NCBI GenBank assembly: GCA_003564775.1
Contig: PXEI01000449.1
Location: forward strand, 1-6,905
DNA: 6,905 nt
Direction of reading: 5' to 3'
Origin: Spirochaetaceae bacterium
GTDB taxonomy: Bacteria > Spirochaetota > Spirochaetia > DSM-27196 > SLAA01
Part shown: positions 6,890-6,905 of the stretch, one piece after another
Numbering within the stretch: position 1 is the stretch's first letter
Layout: each line of letters starts with the position of its first letter
The notes under the pieces: model-generated
The model's database searches: none
What the model was told of the DNA's origin: nothing
Seen by the model: only the letters and a program-made list of their open reading frames with translations
Made by a program: the position numbers and the translations under genes

Positions 6890-6905
6890 CCCTACCATGA
6901 GCAGA

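Overview
The window holds four protein genes with almost no non-coding DNA. Three lie head to tail on the + strand: the 3' end of a GH77 4-alpha-glucanotransferase, a 1232-residue GH13 alpha-amylase-superfamily protein, and an acyl-ACP thioesterase. The fourth is a glutamine-dependent NAD+ synthetase (nadE) on the - strand. It is a bacterial chromosomal segment, with Shine-Dalgarno sites, an ATGA stop/start overlap, a TTG start and no introns. By eye the base composition is moderately GC-rich. The gene types, a very large cytoplasmic GH13 protein with long helical flanks next to a GH77 enzyme plus a two-hotdog acyl-ACP thioesterase, remind me of free-living anaerobes such as Spirochaetota. That placement comes from memory and is tentative. 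I see no phage, plasmid, transposon, CRISPR, tRNA or rRNA sequence.

Layout: positions 1-540 encode the last 179 residues of the glucanotransferase, with the first codon being the predicted acid/base glutamate. The GH13 gene (537-4235) overlaps it by 4 bp and has its own ribosome binding site. The thioesterase (4242-5129) follows after 6 bp. The nadE gene (5126-6781, - strand) converges on the thioesterase, and the two stop codons overlap by 4 bp. Positions 6782-6905 are the leader of nadE, probably with part of its promoter. There is no gene-free stretch longer than about 125 bases.

Function: the GH77 and GH13 proteins are very probably made together and act on alpha-1,4-glucans (glycogen or maltodextrin) in the cytoplasm, since no signal peptide is seen on the GH13 protein. 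The thioesterase would release fatty acids from acyl-ACP, and its place in a glucan operon has no obvious explanation. NadE makes NAD+ and appears to be an independent housekeeping unit.

The most interesting points are the GH13 protein, where about half of the chain lies outside the recognisable catalytic region and the conserved His-Asp of region IV is Pro-Asp; its tail with lysine at every fourth residue; and the thioesterase, which has a 15-bp tandem repeat in its inter-domain linker and a Gln-Asn-His order where the family normally has Asn-x-His. I found no clear defence system, mobile element or other wholly new system.
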